The notes below the pieces were generated by a model, which did not search any database, was not told where the DNA came from, and saw only the letters and a program-made list of their open reading frames with translations. The position numbers were made by a program, and so were the translations under genes. Positions 12,017 through 25,100 of a stretch of 64,000 bases of DNA are shown in pieces. Origin of the DNA: Nemertoderma westbladi (taxonomy: Eukaryota; Xenacoelomorpha; Nemertodermatida; Nemertodermatidae); contig JAUCBJ010008347.1 of assembly GCA_032718475.1 (NCBI GenBank), positions 25,000 to 88,999 on the forward strand, read 5' to 3'. The number at the start of each line of letters is the position of its first letter. Positions within the stretch are counted from its first letter, which is position 1.

Positions 12017-13942
12017 TGTTCCGTCGATATTCTTTCCCTCTAAGAACGTCGTTTCTACGCGTCCGTTTCGTTCGTCAAGAAAACTCAGTTCAAGTCCTAG
12101 TTACTTTAATATTCAATATGTATAAACGGCACCAGTGCACAATCACATGATGACGCTTCCTTCCTTCAAACAAATGATTTATAACACGTACAGTACAAAT
12201 GCACTGTACGTTCAGTTCAATTAGAACAATAATAGTTAAGTTCAGTGACCAATAGGTCACTGAATAGAGTCCAAAAAGTTCAGTTCGTGAAACAAGTCGA
12301 ATCAAACAATAAACGAACGAACGAAAGAACAAACGGTGAAAACTATGTAACGTTTCTACAAAGTTATATCGACAGAATGAATCTAATGTCATCCTGCTCT
12401 CGTCATATATGAATGGAAGGAAAGCCATCTGGGATTGGTTTACCAAACAACAATAGGCCATAGAAAATGGGGCCAAAATATAATACGTTATACACCAATA
12501 TACACAGGTGAGGGTAAATCCCAGAGGATGCCTTACACTTCCATTGTTGCCTCTCACTCAATGTGTCCTTTCACTTTAAATGGTTCTAATATTCACTCAC
12601 TCATTATAGGATATGATAATTCTCTCGTGAACATGAGGCGAGCAAGCCTTCATGCAAGATACACTATACTTTTACTTTGTGACGTCATGTTATGACGTCA
12701 TGACATTCTCACTCAATAAAATGGAATTTCTACGGCAATAACAGGTGATAAGAATTTTGGGCCATACTGTACGATGAAATACTGACTATAGTCGGGAACA
12801 AACTCCCCCCAGAAACCACTATAAATGGTTTCTCGAGGAAATCACGACTATATTAAAAAGTTTGAGTCCGAAAACGATATATATCAACTGTCATTCCGCG
12901 ATGTAGGCCCCCTGGCAACATTACACGCTCATGGCTTGCCAAACCATGAGTGGTTTCCTATTTCCCTCTATAAATTCATTACAATTCATTCAAGTCCTTT
13001 TAAAATACCGATATACGAAATATTTCGTAGTTCAATAATGCTTCAAGATAAATCGCTAGTTAGTTCATCCTAGGTACATATTGCAAAAGTAGTGCCATTC
13101 AATTATATATATATATATATGGTTAGAGCATATCAAATAATGTATTTCCCTTTCATGATTATGGGATCCCTCGTTTATTTCTGTAATAACAATAGAATAT
13201 ATACGCTCCATCCACGGTCACCACTAGTCGCTGCTACCATGGTCACTCCCCCCATGGGGTCTCCTGCGGTGGGGAATCCTTCCCTTCTATCAGAATTCGC
13301 GGTCACGATACTTTCGCGTTCCTCCATTTCGTACCCTGAGACAAGACAGTTCATAAGCCAAGTTTTAAATGTTTCTCCCCGTGGTACCACTTCGCCATCG
13401 CATCCTTTACACATCACAGTCCTCATTACGGCTCATCTGAGATTAATTCTAATGAGCTAGTTATATATGATAATTCTTCTATATCCAGATATCCAGATCA
13501 AGTACTATCATTAATAACGTATAATATCCATAATCGACTAAATGGTCAGTTACACTATAAAGTTTTATTATACGTTCTGGAATTTGCTGGTTTCATGTTC
13601 TATGGTTGCTGCTAATGAAATCTATGTTTCCCATAATTTAAGTTCATTTTATACTACAATTGTTCCATTCATTCATTCCTTCAGTTCATTCCGCAACTGA
13701 GAAGTTGCAAGTTCATTGTTCATTAGGGCTGTGTTCAGTATTGCGTCATATAACCATTCATTCATTTCACACATACATTTTATGTTCCGGAAACATATAT
13801 TTCACCCCAGGTTACCATTCAGTCAATGTACCTATATACTGGTATCAGCCTATCCTAAAGTACTAGTTCAGTTTTCTTCTACTCATTTGTAAATTTGATA
13901 ATATATTATGAATCTTAATTTAGGTACGATTTGAGGTATACA
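12017..13942 (-). repeat. BEL-A long LTR (3' LTR of copy 3)
   Basis: On the minus strand it starts TGTATACC just after a purine tract and ends CGGAACA, fitting the TG...CA rule, for about 1.93 kb. Its left 390 bp equal the short LTRs at 3773 and 10603, and the rest is seen only here. It is AT-rich with a (TA)n run near 13107-13121. The right end is uncertain by about 4 bp, because the purine tract ends 4 bases before the TG. Plus-strand ORFs within it look like chance. Confidence 0.7.
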
Positions 13943-13946
13943 TCGA

Positions 13947-13955
13947 CCCTCCCCC
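13947..13955 (-). promoter_or_regulatory. Candidate polypurine tract of BEL-A
   Basis: On the minus strand this is gggggaggg, between the integrase stop (13972) and the start of the long LTR. In LTR retrotransposons such a tract primes plus-strand DNA synthesis. Position and composition are the only evidence. Confidence 0.55.
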
Positions 13956-13971
13956 ATGCCTTTGGCATAAA

Positions 13972-15369
13972 TTAGACAGTTTGCTCCAATAAGCAACATT
14001 TGCTTATCGGACGTCTTACAAGTTTCTTTCCACTTGTCTTCAATTCGACTGTTCTAGTGTGCCCATCGGGTCCCTGCAGGCAATTCACTACTCTGGCCAT
14101 CACCCAATCGTGTTTCGCTAGGGTGTCATCTGTCACTATGACTAGATCTCCCGGTTTCAGATCTCTCCTTTCCACCCGCCACTTGTGTCGCTTGTGAAGG
14201 GTTGGTAGATATTCAGTTACCCATTGGCGCCAGAATATCTTTGATACTACTTGTATTACTTTCCATGTCTTTCTGGAATATAGGTCATTCTCGTCAAACA
14301 GGTCTTTACTCAAAACCTGGACTGGTCTCCTCAATAGTAGATGGTTTGGTGTCAAAACCTCGTAAGAATTCGGGTCATCATTTAACGCACATAGCGGCCG
14401 CGCATTCATTGTTGCTTCTGTTTCTGCTAACACTGTGCGGAATGCGTCCTCATCAAGGCATCGATTTCGGGTGCTTGCCTCTAAGAGCCGCTCAGCACTT
14501 CCTACAAGTCTTTCCCAGACTCCTGAAGAATGGGGGGCATAAGGGGTATGGAATTTCCACTTGACACCTTGTTTCCTTGCATGTTCTTCAATAGCAGGTG
14601 TTTGCGCAATCCGGTAGAGATCTTGAAGTTCTCGATTAGCTCCAATGAAATTCGACCCATTATCAGAGCTAATCCTTCGCACTGCTCCACACCTTGTAAT
14701 GAATCTTCTGAGTGCATTAATAAATGAGTTTGCGCTTGCATCTTTAACTAATTCCAGGGCAACAGCCCTTGAGGCGTAACACACGAATATGGAACCCCAT
14801 CGTTTCTCGTATCGTCGGCCCACTTTGACATTAATAGGACCAAAGAGGTCAACACCACAATTTGTGAATGGTGGCTCATAGGGTGTTATCCGCTCCGCAG
14901 GTAAAGGTGCCATCACCTGCTCCACCCTCTGTCGACGAATGGTGCGACAGGTAACACACTTCTCCACCCAGCCCTTCACTCTTCTCCTGACTGCTGGAAT
15001 CCAGAATTTCCTCCGTATCCTCGTGAGTGTTGCTTCCACACCTCCATGTTGTGAGGCTTCATGGGAATCGTGTATAATCTTATCCACGATAACTGAGTCT
15101 TTCGGGATCAGTATGGGGCAATCAGGGACAATCCCTCCTGGAGCATTCCCCAGCCGGGAGCCCATACAGACTACTCCATCCTTCATAATGGGGCTCAATG
15201 GTCTCAGGTTGCTGTCTTTCGGGATAGGTTTTCCAACCACTAGTTTCTCCACTTCATCTGGGAAGCTCTCCTCTTGAATGTACTTTATGATAGCCATCCC
15301 TGCATTTTCCACATGTAGTTCTGGTCGGGGCCCTCCACTTTTCCGTGTTCGTATCCAAGCCATCCACAT
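13972..15369 (-). CDS. BEL-A integrase domain of pol (copy 3)
   Basis: An open frame of 465 codons with the BEL integrase layout: an H2C2 zinc-binding N-terminus (HDSHEASQHGG then CVTC, residues about 85-140), an rve-type core with the first Asp in VDLFGPI, the second in SSDNGSNFIG and the Glu in GVWERLVGS, and a C-terminal DUF5641-like domain (GDLVIVTDD; RTVELKT). In the element this is the C-terminal part of pol, which inserts the DNA copy. It joins the copy 3 RNase H frame except for one in-frame TGA near 15433-15436, so 15369 is only the first Met after that stop. The domain itself has no break and is the only complete BEL-A integrase in the window. Confidence 0.9.
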   Translation of the reverse strand: MWMAWIRTRKSGGPRPELHVENAGMAIIKYIQEESFPDEVEKLVVGKPIPKDSNLRPLSPIMKDGVVCMGSRLGNAPGGIVPDCPILIPKDSVIVDKIIHDSHEASQHGGVEATLTRIRRKFWIPAVRRRVKGWVEKCVTCRTIRRQRVEQVMAPLPAERITPYEPPFTNCGVDLFGPINVKVGRRYEKRWGSIFVCYASRAVALELVKDASANSFINALRRFITRCGAVRRISSDNGSNFIGANRELQDLYRIAQTPAIEEHARKQGVKWKFHTPYAPHSSGVWERLVGSAERLLEASTRNRCLDEDAFRTVLAETEATMNARPLCALNDDPNSYEVLTPNHLLLRRPVQVLSKDLFDENDLYSRKTWKVIQVVSKIFWRQWVTEYLPTLHKRHKWRVERRDLKPGDLVIVTDDTLAKHDWVMARVVNCLQGPDGHTRTVELKTSGKKLVRRPISKCCLLEQTV

Positions 15370-15426
15370 CCTCCATCGTGCTACACGCCTTTTAGTGTCA
15401 TACCATGAACGATCATGGTGGAGTAT

Positions 15427-18400
15427 TCACTCTGTCATTGTTGGTTTGTCTCTTATAGTGGTTGACATAACTACTTCCCTTCGTAATTCCGGGTCATCCC
15501 CTTTGACTCCTTCCAGTAGAGCCTGTGGACCTCCTGGAAATTCAGGCCATCTTCCTTCGTCCTTGAGGTACTCCGGGCCATATTGCCACAGATCTTCGTC
15601 TTCCTTCTTCTGTGTTCCAATTATTCCTCTCGATATTTGGTCTGCGGGATTTATCGACGTTGGACAATAGTTCCAGTTGTTGATGTCTGTTAGTTCTTGG
15701 ATTTCTGCAACTCGATTAGCAACAAAGACTTTGAATCTTCGTGCGTCAGTCCTGATATAATGAATAACAGTGGTAGAGTCAGTCCAAAAATACCAGGTTT
15801 GTATATTTCCAATCGCTTTTCCTAACTGTCTTCCTATTCTCACTCCTAATAAAGCTGCCATGAGTTCTATCCTAGGGATTGTGACGATTTTTAATGGGGA
15901 CGGTCTCGCCTTACTATATGCAACCCGTGCCCTCCTTCTATTATTCTGTCTTTGAACCACATAGGCTACTGCTCCATAGCCTTTGTCTGAGGCGTCACTG
16001 AAGATATGTATCTCTAAGTTGTCCATGTTTCCGTCGGGAAAGTAGGCCCGATCTATCGTGATCTTATCTAGTAGTTGTAAACTATCCATCCATTTGTCCC
16101 ATTTCTTCCTTATTCCTTCGGGAAGTTCATCATTCCAACCTACTTTCAGTAGATGGGCTTCCCTAAGTATTTGTCGACCAACAACTGTGATCCTTGAGAG
16201 TAGACCCATTGGGTCATAGATCCGGGCAACAAAGGATAGATATTCCCTTTTAGTATGTTTCCCTCTTTTCATTTTCGCCATATGGTACTCAAATGCATCT
16301 GTTCTTCGGTTCCAGACTATACCTAAAGCTCGAACTTCGTCGCTGTCTCCATCAGCTTCTATCATTGGTTTGTATTCTGGTTCTGTGGTCAGTTTGTTCA
16401 GTGGCTCCTGTTGGGTTCCGTCTGTCATGCAGTTGGTAATATATTCGGAGTTTGATATAAACTTGGTCAGGTTGAATCCTCCCCCCGCTAAACAAAGTTT
16501 AGCCTCCTTGGCAATCCTGACCAACTCCTCCTCTGAGTTTCATGTCTCATGTCCGTCATCAACATAAAAATGTTCTCGAATCATTTCCACTGTATCTGCT
16601 GATGGATTCTGGATTGCAGGATTCTCGCCATTTGTAGTCTCTCTCAAAGCGTATGTTGTCGCACATGGAGATGAATTAGCACCAAAAATATGGACGATCA
16701 TTTTGTAGATTTTGGGTTCCTTTGAGCCTAGCTCCCCTTCATACCAAAGGAACCGTAAGCTGTTGCTGTCTTTTGGATTCACTTGTACCTGGTGGAACAT
16801 TGCTTCCACATCGCATGTGAAAGCAAATATTCCCTTCCTGAATCTTAGAAGAACGTCTAGTCCTGTGTTGTATATATTGGGTCCACGAACAAGGTAATCA
16901 TTTAGCGATTTTCCATGGTACTTCGCTGCGGCATCATGTACTACTCGGTATTTGTTCTTTCTTGGTTCCCACACTGTGTGTATCGGTAAGTAATACGTCC
17001 GGTCAGTTTCCTGTATGTCCTCTGGAAGTTCTATTGCCCAGCCCCTTTCTATATACTTACATATTGCCTTGTTTATGGCTTCTTCTGCTGCTGGTAGTTT
17101 CCTCAGTTTTTCTTTTAACTTTCTCAGACGATTTCTCGCCATTATGTAGTTGTTTTCAAGCCATTCATTGGGGTCCTTCCACAACATGTCTACCTCGTAG
17201 TGTCCATCTATCAGTTGTATTGAGTCCTTAAGAGTCTGTAAGGCCCTACCCTACGGTCCTCTGGAGAGTCTCCCAATGTGTTGTCATGAAGGCCCTCACA
17301 GTCCCTATTCAGTAATGTCTCTAAGTCTTTAGTTATTTCCACATGATTCACCAGACCTCGCTTCGTTTTGTTGTGTATATAGTCTGTTGTTTCCAGTGGT
17401 CCAGTCACACACCACCCAAATGGTGTTAGCTTTCCCCATGGTGTCTTCCCTGGGTTGCTACCTTTCCTAACTTCCAGTTCTTCATGTGCCTCAGGAAAGT
17501 TCATCCCAAGCAGTACAGTCACAAAGGGTATGTCAATGTGCAAGTTTGTTAAGTTAATTCCCTTTAAGTGTTGGTATCTCTCAATTTCTACCTCATCTGG
17601 TTGGGTACAGTTAACTCCAACGTCTGGTATTACTTCTACCTCAGCATCATGAATGATGAGTGTCCCTCGGCCTTCCAGAGCACCTATGGAGCACTTGGTA
17701 CTCATGGCCCCCATTGATGTTGTCTGGTGGCCCACCATGGCCAGGCCTAACTTAGTTCTGGTTCCCTCCATTCCCAGAGTATCAGCAAGGGTACGACTTA
17801 TTAGACTTATAGTCGCACCATCATCTAGGAAGGCATATGTTGTTACTTGTTTTTCATTTTTATACATTACTTTTACTGGTACAATTTTGAGGTACACTTT
17901 AATCCCTGACAGGGACATACATGTCGCCATGTGGGTCACTGCCTGGGTCTTATTAACAGTGGTTCCACTCACTTCAGATCCCTGGGGATCCTTGTATCTC
18001 GCCATCCAGGCAGGGTTAGGATGTTGGGTCTGATCCCCCCCTGTCTTAGATGTTAGATTCTCATTTTTATTTTGGTTAACAGTAGTAGTATCAGTATCTC
18101 CTCGGTTACTATGGGGTTTTAGATTTTTAGTTTCCTTTGTGAGGGGTGTCAGCCCGCTCGCTCCTCCGGGTGAGTATGATCTGGATCGTTCATATGTTCT
18201 GGGTTCACGCCTGGTGTTGGAGTTGCGCGGACAGTCGCGTCCAATGTGGCCACGCCCATAGCATCTCCTACACAGTCCATTCTTCTTTAAATAGTCCCAT
18301 TTTTCATCCGCAGCGGCATTTATCCATTGGGTACACTGCACGAATTGATGGTCCCTTGCATTTGGATGTAGATAGCACTTTGCGCTTGGATCACAGGTTG

Positions 18401-18966
18401 CAAGGGTGTATACCAACTCCTGGGAATCTCTATCTGGGGTATGTGGCTTTGGGGAGTAGCTGGAGAAACGGAATTGTTTGTCCGATTGTAGGCTCTTCAT
18501 CGGACTAGTCGACGTTGTTGTGTAGACTTGCTCTCGTTCAGGTTTTATCATCCCTTTGTTAGACTCAAATGATTTCTTTGGTACCAGCATATTTGTTTTT
18601 CGCGGGTAATCTGCTCTCGATTGTCGGGTTGAGTCATCCCGTGAATGTGATCGGTCCCGGCGCTCAGCGATACCAGCTGATAGTAGTCCCTCTGCGAATA
18701 CAGGGTCATCTTGTATCTCGGTTTGATCTGAAAGGAATTTCGCCAGTTGGTTCATGGTTGGTTCGCGGTTCAGTTGGCTGCGAGTCCGTGCTGCTTCCTT
18801 TCTCCATGCGTTCCTCGCCCAATAGGGAATTAGTTCAATTATTTTTCGCATGTTATGGATGCCATTCAACTCATGCGGCATATCGAGTTCCTTCAAGGCA
18901 ACCAGGGCTTTGTTTACCCTTTCTGTAAAGTCCCTAAACTCGGCAGTCGTGGTGATTTGTTTGTTA
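15427..18966 (-). pseudogene. BEL-A copy 3 gag-pol, 5'-truncated and broken
   Basis: It reads, right to left, as the end of gag, the CCHC knuckle, protease (DDGA as in copy 1), RT and RNase H. Three lesions are visible against copy 1: a 5-bp duplication near 17246-17250 that shifts the frame, a stop just after the YVDD region near 16538-16540, and the TGA before integrase. It also has an 18-bp in-frame insertion near 16248-16265. The gag N-terminus is missing: at 18966 the frame is joined to an inverted LTR stub. Integrase follows on the left, so copy 3 supplies the 3' half of a complete element. Confidence 0.9.
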
Positions 18967-19134
18967 TTCATTTGATTCATTTGTTTGAAGGAAGGAAGCG
19001 TCATCATGGTGCACTGGTGCCGTTTATACATATTGAATATTAAAGTAACTAGGACTTGAACTGAGTTTTCTTGACGAACGAAACGGACGCGTAGAAACGA
19101 CGTTCTTAGAGGGAAAGAATATCGATGGAACAAC
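18967..19134 (+). repeat. Inverted BEL-A LTR stub
   Basis: About 168 bp match the end of the short LTR but in the opposite orientation to all other LTR copies here, ending cgatggaaca against the satellite. It is fused to the middle of gag at 18966, so an inversion or template switch formed this edge. Confidence 0.85.
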
Positions 19135-22100
19135 AACCAGTAATAGTTTAGACAGTCCGGCATGTACAACCAGTAATAGTTTCGACAGTCCTGCATGTAC
19201 AACCAGTAATAGTTTAGACAGTCCGGCATGTACAACCAGTAATAGTTTCGACAGTCCTGCATGTACAACCAGTAATAGTTTAGACAGTCCGGCATGTACA
19301 ATCTGTAATAGTTTCGTGAGTCCTACATGTACAACCAGTAATAGTTTCGACAGTCCTGCATGTACAACCAGTAATAGTTTAGACAGTCCGGCATGTACAA
19401 CCAGTAATAGTTTCGACAGTCCTGCATGTACAACCAGTAATAGTTTAGACAGTCCGGCATGTACAATCTGTAATAGTTTCGTCAGTCCTACATGTACAAC
19501 CAGTAATAGTTTCGACAGTCCTGCATGTACAACCAGTAATAGTTTAGACAGTCCGGCATGTACAACCAGTAATAGTTTCGACAGTCCTGCATGTACAACC
19601 TGTAATAGTTTCGTCAGTCCTACATGTACAACCAGTAATAGTTTCGACAGTCCTGCATGTACAACCAGTAATAGTTTAGACAGTCCGGCATGTACAACCA
19701 GTAATAGTTTCGACAGTCCTGCATGTACAACCAGTAATAGTTTAGACAGTCCGGCATGTACAACCTGTAATAGTTTCGTCAGTCCTACATGTACAACCAG
19801 TAATAGTTTCGACAGTCCTGCATGTACAACCAGTAATAGTTTAGACAGTCCGGCATGTACAATCTGTAATAGTTTCGTCAGTCCTACATGTACAACCAGT
19901 AATAGTTTCGACAGTCCTGCATGTACAACCAGTAATAGTTTAGACAGTCCGGCATGTACAACCAGTAATAGTTTCGACAGTCCTGCATGTACAACCTGTA
20001 ATAGTTTCGTCAGTCCTACATGTACAACCAGTAATAGTTTCGACAGTCCTGCATGTACAACCAGTAATAGTTTAGACAGTCCGGCATGTACAACCAGTAA
20101 TAGTTTCGACAGTCCTGCATGTACAACCAGTAATAGTTTAGACAGTCCGGCATGTACAACCTGTAATAGTTTCGTCAGTCTACATGTACAACCAGTAATA
20201 GTTTCGACAGTCCTGCATGTACAACCAGTAATAGTTTAGACAGTCCGGCATGTACAACCAGTAATAGTTTCGACAGTCCTGCATGTACAACCAGTAATAG
20301 TTTAGACAGTCCGGCATGTACAACCTGTAATAGTTTCGTCAGTCCTACATGTACAACCAGTAATAGTTTCGACAGTCCTGCATGTACAACCAGTAATAGT
20401 TTAGACAGTCCGGCATGTACAACCTGTAATAGTTTCGTCAGTCCTACATGTACAACCTGTAATAGTTTCGACAGTCCTGCATGTACAACCAGTAATAGTT
20501 TAGACAGTCCGGCATGTACAACCAGTAATAGTTTCGACAGTCCTGCATGTACAACCAGTAATAGTTTAGACAGTCCGGCATGTACAATCTGTAATAGTTT
20601 CGTCAGTCCTACATGTACAACCAGTAATAGTTTCGACAGTCCTGCATGTACAACCAGTAATAGTTTAGACAGTCCGGCATGTACAACCAGTAATAGTTTC
20701 GACAGTCCTGCATGTACAACCTGTAATAGTTTCGTCAGTCCTACATGTACAACCAGTAATAGTTTCGACAGTCCTGCATGTACAACCAGTAATAGTTTAG
20801 ACAGTCCGGCATGTACAACCAGTAATAGTTTCGACAGTCCTGCATGTACAACCAGTAATAGTTTAGACAGTCCGGCATGTACAACCTGTAATAGTTTCGT
20901 CAGTCCTACATGTACAACCAGTAATAGTTTCGACAGTCCTGCATGTACAACCAGTAATAGTTTAGACAGTCCGGCATGTACAATCTGTAATAGTTTCGTC
21001 AGTCCTACATGTACAACCAGTAATAGTTTCGACAGTCCTGCATGTACAACCAGTAATAGTTTAGACAGTCCGGCATGTACAACCAGTAATAGTTTCGACA
21101 GTCCTGCATGTACAACCTGTAATAGTTTCGTCAGTCCTACATGTACAACCAGTAATAGTTTCGACAGTCCTGCATGTACAACCAGTAATAGTTTAGACAG
21201 TCCGGCATGTACAACCAGTAATAGTTTCGACAGTCCTGCATGTACAACCAGTAATAGTTTAGACAGTCCGGCATGTACAACCTGTAATAGTTTCGTCAGT
21301 CTACATGTACAACCAGTAATAGTTTCGACAGTCCTGCATGTACAACCAGTAATAGTTTAGACAGTCCGGCATGTACAACCAGTAATAGTTTCGACAGTCC
21401 TGCATGTACAACCAGTAATAGTTTAGACAGTCCGGCATGTACAACCTGTAATAGTTTCGTCAGTCCTACATGTACAACCAGTAATAGTTTCGACAGTCCT
21501 GCATGTACAACCAGTAATAGTTTAGACAGTCCGGCATGTACAACCTGTAATAGTTTCGTCAGTCCTACATGTACAACCTGTAATAGTTTCGACAGTCCTG
21601 CATGTACAACCAGTAATAGTTTAGACAGTCCGGCATGTACAACCAGTAATAGTTTCGACAGTCCTGCATGTACAACCAGTAATAGTTTCGACAGTCCTGC
21701 ATGTACAACCAGTAATAGTTTAGACAGTCCGGCATGTACAACCTGTAATAGTTTCGTCAGTCCTACATGTACAACCTGTAATAGTTTCGACAGTCCTGGA
21801 TGTACAACCAGTAATAGTTTAGACAGTCCGGCATGTACAACCTGTAGTAGTTTCGACAGTCCTGCATGTACAACCAGTAATAGTTAAGACAGTCCTGGAT
21901 GTACAACCAGTAATAGTTTCGAGAGTCCTGCATGTACAACCAGTAATAGTTTCGACAGTCCTGCATGTACAACCAGTAATAGTTTCGACAGACCTGCATG
22001 TACAACCAGTAATAGTTAAGACAGTCCTGCATGTACAACCAGTAATAGTTTCGAAAGTCCTGCATGTACAACCAGTAATAGTTTCGACAGACCTGCATGT

Positions 22101-25100
22101 ACAACCAGTAATAGTTAAGACAGTCCTGGATGTACAACCAGTAATAGTTTCGACAGTCCTGCATGTACAACCTGTAATAGTTTCGACAGTCCGGCAGGTA
22201 CAACCAGTAATAGTTTCGACAGACCTGCATGTACAACCAGTAATAGTTAAGACAGTCCTGGATGTACAACCAGTAATAGTTTCGACAGTCCTGCATGTAC
22301 AACCTGTAATAGTTTCGACAGTCCTGCATGTACAACCAGTAATAGTTTCGACAGTCCTGCATGTACAACCAGTAATAGTTTCGACAGTCCTGCATGTACA
22401 ACCAGTAATAGTTTCGACAGACCTGCATGTACAACCAGTAATAGTTAAGACAGTCCTGGATGTACAACCAGTAATAGTTTCGACAGTCCTGCATGTACAA
22501 CCTGTAATAGTTTCGACAGTCCGGCAGGTACAACCAGTAATAGTTTCGACAGACCTGCATGTACAACCAGTAATAGTTAAGACAGTCCTGGATATACAAC
22601 CAGTAATAGTTTCGACAGTCCTGCATGTACAACCAGTAATAGTTTCGACAGTCCGGCATGTACAACCAGTAATAGTTAAGACAGTCCTGCATGTACAACC
22701 TGTAGTAGTTTCGACAGTCCTGCATGTACAACCTGTAATAGTTTCGACAGTCCTGCATGTACAACCTGAAATAGTTTCGACAGTCCTGAATGTACAACCA
22801 GTAATAGTTTCGACAGTCCTGGATGTACAACCAGTAATAGTTAAGACAGTCCTGCATGTACAACCAGTAATAGTTAAGACAGTCCTGGATGTACAACCAG
22901 TAATAGTTAAGACAGTCCTGCATGTACAACCTGTAGTAGTTTCGACAGTCCTGCATGTACAACCAGTAATAGTTTCGACAGTCCTGCATGTACAACCAGT
23001 AATAGTTTCGACAGTCCTACATGTACAACCAGTAATAGTTAAGACAGTCCTGCATGTACAACCTGTAGTAGTTTCGACAGTCCTGCATGTACAACCAGTA
23101 ATAGTTTCGACAGTCCGGCATGTACAACCAGTAATAGTTAAGACAGTCCTGGATGTACAACCAGTAATAGTTAAGACAGTCCTGCATGTACAACCTGTAG
23201 TAGTTTCGACAGTCCGGCATGTACAACCTGTAATAGTTAAGACAGTCCTGGATGTACAACCAGTAATAGTTTAGACAGTCCGGCATGTACAACCTGTAGT
23301 AGTTTCGACAGTCCTGCATGTACAACCAGTAATAGTTAAGACAGTCCTGGATGTACAACCAGTAATAGTTTCGACAGTCCTGCATGTACAACCAGTAATA
23401 GTTTCGACAGTCCTGCATGTACAACCAGTAATAGTTTCGACAGACCTGCATGTACAACCAGTAATAGTTAAGACAGTCCTGCATGTACAACCAGTAATAG
23501 TTTCGAAAGTCCTGCATGTACAACCAGTAATAGTTTCGACAGACCTGCATGTACAACCAGTAATAGTTAAGACAGTCCTGGATGTACAACCAGTAATAGT
23601 TTCGACAGTCCTGCATGTACAACCTGTAATAGTTTCGACAGTCCGGCAGGTACAACCAGTAATAGTTTCGACAGACCTGCATGTACAACCAGTAATAGTT
23701 AAGACAGTCCTGGATGTACAACCAGTAATAGTTTCGACAGTCCTGCATGTACAACCTGTAATAGTTTCGACAGTCCTGCATGTACAACCAGTAATAGTTT
23801 CGACAGTCCTGCATGTACAACCAGTAATAGTTTCGACAGTCCTGCATGTACAACCAGTAATAGTTTCGACAGACCTGCATGTACAACCAGTAATAGTTAA
23901 GACAGTCCTGGATGTACAACCAGTAATAGTTTCGACAGTCCTGCATGTACAACCTGTAATAGTTTCGACAGTCCGGCAGGTACAACCAGTAATAGTTTCG
24001 ACAGACCTGCATGTACAACCAGTAATAGTTAAGACAGTCCTGGATATACAACCAGTAATAGTTTCGACAGTCCTGCATGTACAACCAGTAATAGTTTCGA
24101 CAGTCCGGCATGTACAACCAGTAATAGTTAAGACAGTCCTGCATGTACAACCTGTAGTAGTTTCGACAGTCCTGCATGTACAACCTGTAATAGTTTCGAC
24201 AGTCCTGCATGTACAACCTGAAATAGTTTCGACAGTCCTGAATGTACAACCAGTAATAGTTTCGACAGTCCTGGATGTACAACCAGTAATAGTTAAGACA
24301 GTCCTGCATGTACAACCAGTAATAGTTAAGACAGTCCTGGATGTACAACCAGTAATAGTTAAGACAGTCCTGCATGTACAACCTGTAGTAGTTTCGACAG
24401 TCCTGCATGTACAACCAGTAATAGTTTCGACAGTCCTGCATGTACAACCAGTAATAGTTTCGACAGTCCTACATGTACAACCAGTAATAGTTAAGACAGT
24501 CCTGCATGTACAACCTGTAGTAGTTTCGACAGTCCTGCATGTACAACCAGTAATAGTTTCGACAGTCCGGCATGTACAACCAGTAATAGTTAAGACAGTC
24601 CTGGATGTACAACCAGTAATAGTTAAGACAGTCCTGCATGTACAACCTGTAGTAGTTTCGACAGTCCGGCATGTACAACCAGTAATAGTTAAGACAGTCC
24701 TGGATGTACAACCAGTAATAGTTTCGACAGACCTGCATGTACAACCAGTAATAGTTAAGACAGTCCTGCATGTACAACCTGTAGTAGTTTCGACAGTCCG
24801 GCATGTACAACCAGTAATAGTTAAGACAGTCCTGGATGTACAACCAGTAATAGTTAAGACAGTCCTGCATGTACAACCAGTAATAGTTTCGACAGTCCTG
24901 CATGTACAACCAGTAATAGTTAAGACAGTCCTGCATGTACAACCTGTAATAGTTTCGACAGTCCGGCATGTACAACCAGTAATAGTTAAGACAGTCCTGG
25001 ATGTACAACCAGTAATAGTTAAGACAGTCCTGCATGTACAACCAGTAATAGTTTCGACAGTCCGGCATGTACAACCAGTAATAGTTAAGACAGTCCTGCA

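Larger units (their letters stand above)
3773..19134 (-). mobile_element. BEL-A retrotransposon cluster (three partial copies, rearranged)
   Basis: A 15.4-kb insertion lies within the satellite and is built from one BEL/Pao family on the minus strand. From right to left: an inverted LTR stub (18967-19134), copy 3 gag-pol without its 5' end (15427-18966), integrase (13972-15369), a long LTR (12017-13942), copy 2 pol fragment (10993-12014), a short LTR (10603-10992), copy 1 leader and gag-pol (4163-10602) and a short LTR (3773-4162). The copies are nearly identical where they overlap, which indicates recent origin. Its two outer edges are the same LTR end in opposite orientations, and the flanking satellite shows no obvious target-site duplication. 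The cluster is thus a rearranged composite and not a single clean insertion. Confidence 0.88.
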
